In this document: positions 16,128 through 23,901 of the stretch, piece after piece
How positions within the stretch are numbered: the stretch's first letter is position 1
How the letters are laid out: the number at the start of each line of letters is the position of its first letter
Source of the DNA: Prochlorococcus sp. AG-449-G23
Lineage (GTDB): Bacteria > Cyanobacteriota > Cyanobacteriia > PCC-6307 > Cyanobiaceae
Reading direction: 5' to 3'
Assembly: GCA_003209585.1 (NCBI GenBank)
Contig: QCQJ01000005.1
Coordinates: forward strand, 1 to 64,000
Length of the DNA: 64,000 nt
Notes under the pieces: model-generated
Seen by the model: the letters and a program-made list of their open reading frames with translations, nothing else
Told to the model about the DNA's origin: nothing
The model's database searches: none
Position numbers and translations under genes: made by a program

Positions 16128-16406
16128 CTAGGATAAGAAAATAGTCTGAGAACCATCAATCTTATCCTGAATAACTATTTTTTTATTTGGGAAAATATCT
16201 GATAAAATTCTCTTCAAATTTGAATTATCATCTGAAGAAATTTCATTTTCCATATTTTTTGAATTAATTTTCCAATTTTCATCTACAAACAGCTCTTTAT
16301 CATCACTTTTCTTAATTTCGACTGAGGTCTCATTTAAAATCTTAAGTAACAATTCGGAATCATAATCTCTAAATTCTTCAGGGCTATCTTTGAAATTTCC
16401 AATCAT
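16128..16406 (-). CDS. Hypothetical acidic protein
   Basis: 92 residues, rich in Asp, Glu, Ser and Asn, with no signal or membrane helix. No family recognised. The overlapping 61-codon frame at 15974 is judged spurious. Confidence 0.5.
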   Translation of the reverse strand: MIGNFKDSPEEFRDYDSELLLKILNETSVEIKKSDDKELFVDENWKINSKNMENEISSDDNSNLKRILSDIFPNKKIVIQDKIDGSQTIFLS

Positions 16407-16631
16407 TATCTAAAAATCTAATGTTTCTAAATCTTGCTTGAGAAATTTGAAGAATACAAGGTATTAATTACCTAAAAATCTCTTTAAAAATATAAAATTC
16501 ATATGGAATTAAAATATATTTCTGCAGAAAATTTTCTTTCAAAATAACTAAAAAATGATATTTAAAAAGATGAATTAATCATTTACACCATTTATTTACT
16601 TGTTAAGTTGCAAATAAGAGATTAAAGAAAA

Positions 16632-16763
16632 ATGCCAAGAGTAATTAACAAAAAAATTAGACTTTTAAGGTGGTTAAACTCAGGTATGATAATACCATTC
16701 ATTTTTATGGCTGCATCCTCATCTATCATTCTTTATGGTGTTTTATTTATCCTAATAAAATAG
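16632..16763 (+). CDS. Small membrane protein
   Basis: 43 residues: a basic N-terminus (RVINKKIRLLRWL) and one or two hydrophobic segments. Orientation with the positive end in the cytoplasm is predicted. Function unknown. Confidence 0.5.
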   Translation: MPRVINKKIRLLRWLNSGMIIPFIFMAASSSIILYGVLFILIK

Positions 16764-16772
16764 TTTTCTAAT

Positions 16773-16907
16773 TTAAGCAGCTAAATTTTCCTCAGATTTA
16801 GACATAATCATTGCAGCTTTTTTTAATAAACTAACAACTTCTTTTCTTCCAACTGCATTATCAGCTTGACACATCATTTCAGCATATTTTTTATTTATTT
16901 TTTTCAT
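16773..16907 (-). CDS. Small soluble helical protein
   Basis: 44 residues, helical (EMMCQADNAVGRKEVVSLLK) with one cysteine. Its stop lies ten bases from the convergent gene at 16632. Function unknown. Confidence 0.5.
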   Translation of the reverse strand: MKKINKKYAEMMCQADNAVGRKEVVSLLKKAAMIMSKSEENLAA

Positions 16908-17086
16908 AAAAAGTTTTAATTTAATCCAAAATTACAGCACCATAAGATTGTGTCAATCGTAAATAATTTTCATACATCATTTTTTATCATTTATTGAACA
17001 AAAAATTTTTTACAATATTATTCCAAATAAACATAAATAATTAAAATCCATATGCAAATTACTCTTTAGATATGTAATTCACATAA

Positions 17087-17302
17087 TTATTGAATTTTGA
17101 AGGATTGAAAGACATAAAATAAACCTCCTATTAGGATCACTATGGCGGCTCCATAAAAAAGAAAAGGTATTATTGGATATTTATATAATATGGACCTAAC
17201 TTTTTGCTGTATGGCTTTTTTATCGAGTTGAGGCAACTTTATATCTTCAGTTTTTTCTCTAGGAGGAATTCCCAAATTTTTTCTTCTCTTTGCTTCTCCC
17301 AT
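17087..17302 (-). CDS. DUF2839 family protein, second copy
   Basis: 71 residues from the ATG at 17302. The frame is open for nine further codons upstream, but those overlap the neighbouring gene and precede the family start MGEAKRRKNLGIPPR. One C-terminal hydrophobic helix. Paralogue of 14688-14888. Confidence 0.83.
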   Translation of the reverse strand: MGEAKRRKNLGIPPREKTEDIKLPQLDKKAIQQKVRSILYKYPIIPFLFYGAAIVILIGGLFYVFQSFKIQ

Positions 17303-17304
17303 AA

Positions 17305-17535
17305 TTAATACTGAGGTATACCCATGCATTTTAAATAATTATTATCAGCTAAATCTAAAATCAAGCCCCATTCTTCACGAGGTGTTTCTAAAGGGATTTT
17401 AAAATCTTTCTCAAATTTAAGAATACATCTTTTTTCTATATTTTCTGGGGAATTATAATTTCGAAAAAAAATTAAACCTAAATAAGATAATGATGAAAAA
17501 ATTATAATTATCTTAGCAATTACAAAACGATTCAT
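17305..17535 (-). CDS. Signal-anchored hypothetical protein
   Basis: 76 residues: an N-terminal hydrophobic anchor (about 5-24) and a hydrophilic domain with two cysteines (KRCILKF, LKCMG). It overlaps the upstream DUF3764 gene by four bases and sits two bases before the DUF2839 start, so these three form an operon. Confidence 0.6.
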   Translation of the reverse strand: MNRFVIAKIIIIFSSLSYLGLIFFRNYNSPENIEKRCILKFEKDFKIPLETPREEWGLILDLADNNYLKCMGIPQY

Positions 17536-17858
17536 ATCCTAGATGATTCTTCCATCGTTGAGAAATCAAATTTGTGACTTTTAATCCATTCACTATTTGC
17601 TTGAACAAACTTTTTAATATTTCCTTCTGAAGTCTGTTGTATACAAATAACTTTTTTAGGATCATATTTACTGAATCCTCTAAAAAGTGGCTTAATATCA
17701 AATTCAGAATGTCTTAGATCTGGTTCTTTACTTTCAAGAATTTTTGCCCATTCTTCTAATGTACTTTTTATCTTAAAAGAAATTACGGTTGTTATTTTCC
17801 TAGACAAAAAAGAATAAGTAATTTTTTTTATTTTAAAAGATCTGTCAAACATTATCAA
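17532..17858 (-). CDS. DUF3764-like protein
   Basis: 108 residues. TVISFKIKSTLEEWAKI, the RHSEFDIKPLFRG block, KVICIQQTSEGNIKKFV and the final DFSTMEESSRI fit the picocyanobacterial DUF3764 family, predicted to adopt a ferredoxin-like alpha/beta fold. Role unknown. First gene of the minus-strand group ending at 17087. A broken relative may lie at 23487-23767. Confidence 0.75.
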   Translation of the reverse strand: MIMFDRSFKIKKITYSFLSRKITTVISFKIKSTLEEWAKILESKEPDLRHSEFDIKPLFRGFSKYDPKKVICIQQTSEGNIKKFVQANSEWIKSHKFDFSTMEESSRI

Positions 17859-18017
17859 TTATAAAAACCATCTAATTTTGAAAACAAAAATAACTTTAAG
17901 ATAAAAAATTTAATCTTAATCTTCTAAGTAAGTTTCAATAGGAATTATAGGAATTTAAAAGAAATAGCAATATAATTTTAGATCTCCTAAAAATTAAAGT
18001 ATAGATTTTAGAAATAC

Positions 18018-18440
18018 TTAATTAAAAGGTGTAGTGTTATTAGTAGGAGCTATTAATAATATTTCAAAAACTATCCCAGTTAGGGCAATTGGTAAAACCC
18101 AAATACCTATAAATCTATGATCAAAGAATCTCAAATGATCTTCACCCTTAAAAACATTCCTCAAAGCAGTAAATAGTGTTTCTGGTTGCTTATATGATGG
18201 ACCATTTTTAGTGGGAGAATATGGTTTAACAAACGCGGATGAGGAAGAAAACTTTGCAAACTTTCTAATGAAATAAATTGGCAAAACCCATATAGCAACA
18301 AATCTTCCTCCTAACCATTGCCTTGCATTAGGAAGGGCATACTCTTTTATAGATTTATTCTCTGGCATCCCAGATTCTAAATCTCTATAAATATTTTCTA
18401 AAGTATTTTTTTTATTTAATTCATTAATCATTAAATTCAC
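18018..18440 (-). CDS. Membrane protein with internal duplication
   Basis: 140 residues. Two similar segments occur: GGRFVAIWVLPIYFIRKF (about 44-61) and DHRFIGIWVLPIALTGIV (about 107-124), each a membrane helix with the shared RF-x-(A/G)IWVLPI motif. A hydrophilic linker separates them. This indicates an internal duplication of a single-helix unit. I recognise no named family. A thylakoid location is a guess from the context of photosynthesis-related small proteins. Confidence 0.65.
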   Translation of the reverse strand: MNLMINELNKKNTLENIYRDLESGMPENKSIKEYALPNARQWLGGRFVAIWVLPIYFIRKFAKFSSSSAFVKPYSPTKNGPSYKQPETLFTALRNVFKGEDHLRFFDHRFIGIWVLPIALTGIVFEILLIAPTNNTTPFN

Positions 18441-19043
18441 CTATAGATGAGATAAATTCTCTAAAAGTTAAATATTTTATAAAAATATTCCTAACTACTA
18501 AAATAACTAAAAAGTAGTTAAGAATATTTTCGTTGGCTAGGTTCATAAAGACGGATTGTAAACCGTTGCAGATGCGCCAAATATCTACATATTCTTTATA
18601 AATAAAAAACTATTTTTTTAAAAGTAAATAATATACAAAGTGATAGATATTTTTTTAATTAAAATAGTTTATTTTTAATACAAAATTATAATTTTATATT
18701 TTTTATTCTATTAATATTTAAACCTCATTTTCTAAGATTGCGAAAAAGAAAATGAGGTTAAAGGGAGGTTCTCATTACAAACCGTACTTATCAAAGCTAG
18801 CGGCTAGTAGATTGCCCTAATATCTACTTCTATATTTATATAATGATTTTCTTAATTTAGAAAGATTAATTTTATACAAATAAGTGTTTAATATTTTATT
18901 TAATTATTATTTAGGAAAAGCTAATTAATGAACTTACTAAGCTTATTGAAAGATGAAAAAAAGCGTAAAGAGAAACTGCAAAAAATAAATACTGTTCTAT
19001 AGGAATCATGACAATTTAATAAATAAAAATAGATAAATTTAAA
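18441..19043. other. Long intergenic stretch with hairpin
   Basis: About 600 bases of very AT-rich sequence without a convincing gene. It holds a perfect 13-pair hairpin (18721-18759) and, near 18556, an anticodon-arm-like string GACGGATTGTAAACCGTT that lacks a T-arm. A 24-codon frame at 18928 is too short to support. Confidence 0.5.
18721..18759. other. Perfect 13-bp inverted repeat
   Basis: AACCTCATTTTCT and AGAAAATGAGGTT pair perfectly around a 13-base loop. Neither side ends in a good T-run, so it is more likely an RNA structure or operator than a plain terminator. Confidence 0.6.
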
Positions 19044-19232
19044 TTAATTTTTTGTTAAAAAGATATTTTCTAAAATATATTTTTGTTCTATTGATTCATT
19101 TTTTAAAGTCATTTTTTTTGGTAAATTATCATCAGTCAATCCAAAAGCACCCCATTTTCTTAGCCAAAATAAGGTATAAAAAAAGGCAATGACGAAGGGA
19201 GCTCCTACAATAAAGAATCTTATATCCATCAA
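19044..19232 (-). CDS. Small membrane protein, partial paralogue of its neighbour
   Basis: 62 residues. The N-terminal helix and the following FWLRKWGAFGLTDDNLPKK correspond to [19 protein letters not shown] in the psbF-like gene eight bases upstream, but the psbF-like C-terminal helix is absent. It is likely a tandem duplicate that kept only the first half, and is probably co-transcribed. Confidence 0.6.
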   Translation of the reverse strand: MMDIRFFIVGAPFVIAFFYTLFWLRKWGAFGLTDDNLPKKMTLKNESIEQKYILENIFLTKN

Positions 19233-19240
19233 ACTACCTA

Positions 19241-19537
19241 TTAATAAGCTTTGAACTGCATTGCCAAAATTGCTCCGAGAAAGAAAACAGTTGGAATTCC
19301 TAAAGCATTTACAGCTGCTGTTCTCACAGTAAATACTGGATAACCTTCTGCTGGTCTGCCTTTATCAGGAATTAGTGCAGAATCTTCCCATACTTGATAG
19401 TTTTTGAAAGGTGCAACTCCCTGCTTGGGTAATCCTAGTGGTGTCAATCTAAATACATCCCATCTACCTAACCAAAAAACTGTAAATATCCATGAGAATA
19501 CTATTGGTGTAATAACAAGTACGACTCTAAAATCCAT
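19241..19537 (-). CDS. Cytochrome b559 beta (PsbF)-like protein lacking heme His
   Basis: 98 residues. An N-terminal transmembrane helix (about 4-23) and a Pro-rich linker precede a C-terminal segment (66-96) that reads [20 protein letters not shown] then [10 protein letters not shown]. This matches the PsbF core (YPIFTVR...AVH...[15 protein letters not shown]), except that the axial heme histidine is Asn at about residue 77. It is therefore unlikely to bind heme as PsbF does. It could be a PsbF mimic that binds photosystem II, or an assembly factor. Normal PsbF is about 40-45 residues, so this is an extended fusion form. Confidence 0.75.
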   Translation of the reverse strand: MDFRVVLVITPIVFSWIFTVFWLGRWDVFRLTPLGLPKQGVAPFKNYQVWEDSALIPDKGRPAEGYPVFTVRTAAVNALGIPTVFFLGAILAMQFKAY

Positions 19538-19763
19538 TTCTATAAAGTAATAATAAATTTGGTTATTATTGTGCCCTTTTAAAACTAATAATTGATTAAA
19601 TCATTAATTTATATATATACAAAAACACTTAATAACATTATTTTTAATCATTAATCACAATTAATGATGATTAATTGATTTTTTTTAAGTATATTTTTTT
19701 AAATGTAAATATTTGAATATTTAGTTTGATGTAGATTTAATTTAATTAATAATTTTTAAAAAT

Positions 19764-20129
19764 ATGGAGAATTTTAGATTTTTACTTTTTGGAATAGCAG
19801 GTGTAAGTGTTGTTTTTTGGGTAGCAGTAATAGCATTGTGGCATACTTATATGTTCCCAAAATTCTTTAATGAAGATAAAGGTTTAAATTCAGTTATCAA
19901 TCAAGAGTTAAATGTCTCAACTGAACCCATTTTAGGCAGCTTAGTTAACAGTAAAAATTTCAAAAGTAGAGATAAGTATTCAATGAAAAATTTAGTTGTG
20001 GCCGATTTTTCATCAAATAATAATTTTACATTAAATAAACTCTATACAACGATAATGATTGGGGTGACATTTGCAAGTTTTATTTTTCTAATTTATGGAT
20101 TAAGTAGCTCTATTACAACTATTAGTTAA
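19764..20129 (+). CDS. Two-helix membrane protein
   Basis: 121 residues with helices at about 7-27 and 92-115 and a hydrophilic middle loop. LWHTYMFPKFF follows the first helix. No family recognised. It is followed directly by a 27-codon membrane peptide whose ATG touches its stop (TTAAATGG). Confidence 0.6.
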   Translation: MENFRFLLFGIAGVSVVFWVAVIALWHTYMFPKFFNEDKGLNSVINQELNVSTEPILGSLVNSKNFKSRDKYSMKNLVVADFSSNNNFTLNKLYTTIMIGVTFASFIFLIYGLSSSITTIS

Positions 20130-20213
20130 ATGGAATCTATTTATGTAATTGTTTTCTTAATTTGCTTCGTCTATTTAATTTTCGACTCTTTAAAAAATAC
20201 AGGTATCAAATAA
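20130..20213 (+). CDS. 27-residue membrane peptide
   Basis: Starts one base after the stop at 20129. It is one hydrophobic helix with a short tail (DSLKNTGIK). Position in a likely operon is the main support. Confidence 0.45.
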   Translation: MESIYVIVFLICFVYLIFDSLKNTGIK

Positions 20214-20217
20214 ATTT

Positions 20218-20343
20218 CTAATGCTTTTCACCCTTCAATAAAATCTTTCTCCTTATATAAAAGAAAACTAATGTAGTTATAATCATTACTGGTGGATGGA
20301 ATGAAATTGAATTCAGATATTCATAGTAACTAAAGTTTTCCAA
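20218..20343 (-). CDS. Possible small membrane protein, TTG start
   Basis: 41 residues from TTG. A tyrosine-rich start is followed by one helix and a basic end (YIRRKILLKGEKH). No ATG is available. Low confidence. Confidence 0.3.
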   Translation of the reverse strand: MENFSYYEYLNSISFHPPVMIITTLVFFYIRRKILLKGEKH

Positions 20344-20593
20344 TTACTTAAAACTAACTCTAAAAACTATATCCTTTTTTTGAATATCAAATTGATATAA
20401 ATAAGCCATTGTCATGTATAAAATGTTTATTTAGTTAATATATTTATTTAAAGTACTTAGTCAATAAAGATTTAATTAACAGGAAACAAATCTAATCCAT
20501 CTCTTAAAATTTCTAATAGTAATTAAATCAAATTAGTAAATAACTCTCTATTTGCGATTATAATTATTTTTAGTTATTTTCTACAATTATCAG

Positions 20594-20791
20594 ATGATAA
20601 GTTCTATTAATTTAAATCATTTACCCATCCAAGATTTGTTTTTTTCAGGGCTAATAATCTTTATTATGTCGACAATAATTGCCAATATTTATAATCCTCT
20701 ATTAGGAATACTTTATGCATTTGGAAATATTTTTACCCTTATTTTTTTGAGTTGGCTATACCAAGAGACATGGGGTGATCCAAGTAAATAA
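20594..20791 (+). CDS. Small two-helix membrane protein
   Basis: 65 residues, hydrophobic almost throughout, ending SWLYQETWGDPSK. No family recognised. It lies in the 20-21 kb stretch of isolated small genes. Confidence 0.5.
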   Translation: MISSINLNHLPIQDLFFSGLIIFIMSTIIANIYNPLLGILYAFGNIFTLIFLSWLYQETWGDPSK

Positions 20792-20821
20792 ATCTAATTC
20801 TGAGAAAAAATAAATTGAAAA

Positions 20822-20935
20822 TTACTTTTGTATTTTTAACTTTGAAGAATACTTTAAATTTACAATGTACGTTGCAACAAGAGATAGTATCAAAAAAAAT
20901 AATAAGCTTTCCAATGTAGATTGAGGCATAACCAT
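20822..20935 (-). CDS. Possible small membrane protein
   Basis: 37 residues: MVMPQSTLESLLFFLILSLV, then a helix end and a basic tail. Plausible but unsupported by a family or strong ribosome-binding site. Confidence 0.33.
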   Translation of the reverse strand: MVMPQSTLESLLFFLILSLVATYIVNLKYSSKLKIQK

Positions 20936-21076
20936 AAATAGTACCAAAAAGAATATATCTTCAGAGAAACGAATTCTGAAAAAAAATCAACCCTTTAATT
21001 ATTTTTTATTTTCAAACTAATAAATTTAATAAATATTACATAATTACTTAGATAAGAATTTATTAATTATTGAAGA

Positions 21077-22393
21077 TTAACCAATTCCAATACCAAAAAA
21101 TGAATTTGCAATAAACAATAAACTAAATAAAGTTAAAAAAATCAATCCTATCCAACATATTGTTTTTAGAAACAATCCATATCTATTTTCAATTGGCACT
21201 AATTTGCTATTTATAGTATCCATTGCCATCCATGCAAATAAAGGAGCGGTAAGGAAACTTCCTGTCATTGCAGCAAATACAAAATCTTTTACACCTATAC
21301 CTCCAGACCTTGCGATCAGCAAAGCTATTAATGATGCAAAGATATGAACAATCATCCACAGTTGAAATCTATTTCGCTCTGATTTGGAATCCATGTGCCC
21401 AAAATCAGTTCCCCTCAATAAACCTTGAATAGCAGAAATACTTCTTGGATATGCATCTAAACAAGTAATTGTAGTACTAAACATTGCAGCAAATGCTGCA
21501 GGTATTATGATCCATTTTGCCCAATTGCCAATGGATTTAGTGTAAAGGAGTATTAACTTTTGAGCGAAGGAGACTCCGCTTCCGGAAAGCATACCATCAC
21601 CGGTACCATACATAGTTATTGCTCCAAGAGTAAGGAAGAAAATAGCCGTAACAACAGTTATTGCATAACCGAGATTAAAATCAAATTCTGCTTCGCCGAT
21701 ATTTGGTTTGTAGTTTGAGTCTTTTGCTCGAGAAAACATCCATAAAGAAGGCCAAACACATAACTCTACTGGGCAAGGCATCCATCCCATTAAAGGGATC
21801 AAAAAAGCTAAATTTGTTAACTTCCATGGGCTTATCTCTGGTTCAAAAAAACTCATATTTAAAGAATCATTTATTGAACCTTTGAATAAAAGCGATATAA
21901 CTGCAAATAATGTTAAAAAAGTAAGCAGCGCTACTAAAAATTTTGAAATTCTATCAAGGGCTTTATATTTACCAAGAATTAATATCATTCCAGAAACAAT
22001 CAGGATTCCTATAGACAAATCCATAGCTGGAAAAGCTGAGAAAAAGGGAATATTAGTTAATAGGACACCAGAAACAAAACTTACAGCAGCTATTGTAAAA
22101 GTACCTGTAATTAGACTAACTATTAGAAATAAAGGTAGATATAAAGAATTTCTCTCTTTGAAACCCTCTAATAATGATTTACCAGTAGAGGCTGTAAATC
22201 TAGTCCCAACCAATAAGAATGGATATTTTAAAAGATTAGTTAGAAGGATTAGGCCAACTAATGAAAATCCAAACCTCGCACCAGCAGTAGTTGATGACAA
22301 TAAATGAGAACCCCCAATAGCCGCTCCAGCCAGCAAAATCCCTGGACCTAAACTTTTTTGTATTTCTTTTGTTAAATTCATGTTTTCAATCAA
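21077..22393 (-). CDS. Divergent NRAMP-like metal transporter
   Basis: 438 residues and about 11 transmembrane helices, the right size for NRAMP. It starts LGPGILLAGAAIGGSHLLSS where canonical NRAMP has the metal-binding DPGN in helix 1, and has GWMPCPVEL where helix 6 normally carries MPH. The overall order and the helix-end motifs fit the LeuT-fold NRAMP-related group. The changed ligands imply a different substrate or coupling ion, so Mn or Fe transport should not be assumed. It has no operon partner. Confidence 0.75.
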   Translation of the reverse strand: MIENMNLTKEIQKSLGPGILLAGAAIGGSHLLSSTTAGARFGFSLVGLILLTNLLKYPFLLVGTRFTASTGKSLLEGFKERNSLYLPLFLIVSLITGTFTIAAVSFVSGVLLTNIPFFSAFPAMDLSIGILIVSGMILILGKYKALDRISKFLVALLTFLTLFAVISLLFKGSINDSLNMSFFEPEISPWKLTNLAFLIPLMGWMPCPVELCVWPSLWMFSRAKDSNYKPNIGEAEFDFNLGYAITVVTAIFFLTLGAITMYGTGDGMLSGSGVSFAQKLILLYTKSIGNWAKWIIIPAAFAAMFSTTITCLDAYPRSISAIQGLLRGTDFGHMDSKSERNRFQLWMIVHIFASLIALLIARSGGIGVKDFVFAAMTGSFLTAPLFAWMAMDTINSKLVPIENRYGLFLKTICWIGLIFLTLFSLLFIANSFFGIGIG

Positions 22394-22433
22394 ATGATTT
22401 AATTTAATTTTTGAGCCCTTCTAAATTTATTTT

Positions 22434-22514
22434 TTAAAACTCTTTTTTTAACAGCAAATCAGTTAATGAGTGAAAAATAAAAAGTATAATTAGAAATCCT
22501 ATTCGAACTTTCAC
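22434..22514 (-). CDS. 26-residue membrane peptide, GTG start
   Basis: GTG preceded by AAGGAG at good spacing. The peptide is a single helix (KVRIGFLIILFIF) with a short LLLKKEF end. It follows the small gene at 22542 on the same strand. Confidence 0.4.
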   Translation of the reverse strand: MKVRIGFLIILFIFHSLTDLLLKKEF

Positions 22515-22541
22515 AAGAAATCTCCTTCAGATATGCTTTTA

Positions 22542-22658
22542 TTAGATATTTATTTTGTATTGAACCTCTTTTCTCCATAAAATTCTCAAAAACTTATCTA
22601 GAGTGTCTAATCTCTTTGTATCTAACTTTTTTAGTTTCTTATTATTTTGTTTTTGCAT
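22542..22658 (-). CDS. Small basic peptide
   Basis: 38 residues, very Lys/Asn-rich (QKQNNKKLKKLDTKRL), soluble. It is followed 27 bases later by the GTG-started peptide, so the two may be an operon. Function unknown. Confidence 0.38.
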   Translation of the reverse strand: MQKQNNKKLKKLDTKRLDTLDKFLRILWRKEVQYKINI

Positions 22659-22749
22659 AAATTATTACTTAAGTATTTTAACTTTAAACTGAGCTAAAAA
22701 AAACACAATAAGCAAAATTTCTTAAAATTTATTGTAGTTTAGATTATTT

Positions 22750-23106
22750 TTAATTTGATATGTATTTTTCTGCCCTTCTTAAAGCTTTTATTGCTCCTTT
22801 ATAATCAAGTTTTTTTAATTTTTCCTCACTTTTAGATTCCAACATCTTAACTATTTTATTTATCTTTATTTCATCAATTTTCAGCTTATGATCGAATATA
22901 AGATCGAATTTTGAGGAATACAAACTAGATAATTCTTCTCTATATTTTTCAATAATTTTTTTATCACAAGATTTAGATTTCAAAATTAAATTAGCCTTCA
23001 TTTTGTCATCTAAAGCCCCTTTAAAATTTCCTAATTTAAATTTCTTTTCACTTGATCTTGTTAACTTAATAATATTTCCCAATATCAATTCATCAGAATC
23101 TTCCAT
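22750..23106 (-). CDS. Helical lysine-rich hypothetical protein
   Basis: 118 residues of predicted helix pairs. KKFKLGNFKGALDDKMKANL and KKLDYKGAIKALRRAEKYI resemble two degenerate TPR-like units at either end. No signal or membrane segment. Function unknown. Confidence 0.6.
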   Translation of the reverse strand: MEDSDELILGNIIKLTRSSEKKFKLGNFKGALDDKMKANLILKSKSCDKKIIEKYREELSSLYSSKFDLIFDHKLKIDEIKINKIVKMLESKSEEKLKKLDYKGAIKALRRAEKYISN

Positions 23107-23171
23107 TTTTTTTTAACTTTAAATTAATCTTATCAGAAGAAAAAAAATAACTTTTTTTAATACTTGAATAA

Positions 23172-23471
23172 TTAACCAATAACAAGTCCTTTTTCAAGAA
23201 GTAAGTCAAAAACCTCCACACTTTTTGTTTTCCCTAATTTGGGTGGCTTATGTAAATCTAATATTTCAGCAAGACACATAATCCAATAAGTATCTTTTTT
23301 TAAATTAAGACCTTCGCAAATATGAGAGGGAGCCGATTTAAAACAGCCAAAATCTGTTGATATTTTAATGTTCATGATTTGAGTTTCAAGTTCATGACTT
23401 AAAAGTTCTATTTCTTGCTCAGAGAGGGATGTACCAAAAGAATATGATTCAATTAAAAGTTGATAATTCAT
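23172..23471 (-). CDS. Hypothetical soluble protein
   Basis: 99 residues with a Ser/Glu-rich N-terminus (SLSEQEIELLSHELE) and a cysteine-containing middle (CFKSAPSHICEGL). No family recognised. It lies just downstream of a frameshifted gene on the same strand. Confidence 0.6.
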   Translation of the reverse strand: MNYQLLIESYSFGTSLSEQEIELLSHELETQIMNIKISTDFGCFKSAPSHICEGLNLKKDTYWIMCLAEILDLHKPPKLGKTKSVEVFDLLLEKGLVIG

Positions 23472-23486
23472 AAAAGTTTTATTTTT

Positions 23487-23767
23487 TCAAGAACTCCAGC
23501 GAGTAATTTTTGTATCCGAATAAATATGCCCTGAAGCTTCAAAAATAGGTTTTGTTTCAGGATTCATAAAATATTGTATAAAACATTTTCTGGCCCTTGA
23601 AAAATTACAGTTGCCCTTTGAGGATCATCTAATGATTTACCAATATAAGATGTTTTAACTCCCATTTCTTTAAACATCTTCTGCTGTTCCTTAGCATTCA
23701 TACGTGATTCATACTCCTTGAAGGTATTACTTAATTGAAAATCCAGAATATTCGTTTCAATAGTCAT
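23487..23767 (-). pseudogene. Frameshifted gene, possibly DUF3764-like
   Basis: The first frame runs 67 codons (NAKEQQKMFKEMGVKTSYIG, DPQRATVIFQGPENVLYNI) and stops at TGA. One extra T in the T-run near 23570 would continue it as FMNPETKPIFEASGHIYSDT to a stop at 23487. The ASGHIY...T ending and overall layout resemble DUF3764. Loss of one T in a homopolymer explains the break. Confidence 0.6.
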
Positions 23768-23901
23768 GAGAATAATAATAGTTTTTTAATTCTAAATCTT
23801 TCTCAAAGAAATTAATCTGAAAAAATTAGTTTTATTAAGCAAAGTATTAACTAATTTTTATTTATAGGTTATAAATCAACTATAAAAAAACGATTTTAAT
23901 T

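Noticed and set aside
15974-16159. 61-codon minus-strand frame
   Set aside because: Odd composition and overlap with the better frame at 16128-16406. No ribosome-binding site.
17513-17701. 62-codon minus-strand frame
   Set aside because: Lies in another frame of the DUF3764-like gene; a shadow.
18540-18590. tRNA-Tyr-like anticodon arm near GACGGATTGTAAACC
   Set aside because: The stem has a deletion and no T-arm (TTCGA) or acceptor follows. Not enough for a tRNA or a fragment.
21703-22307. Plus-strand frames of 60 and 141 codons
   Set aside because: Antisense shadows of the NRAMP-like gene.
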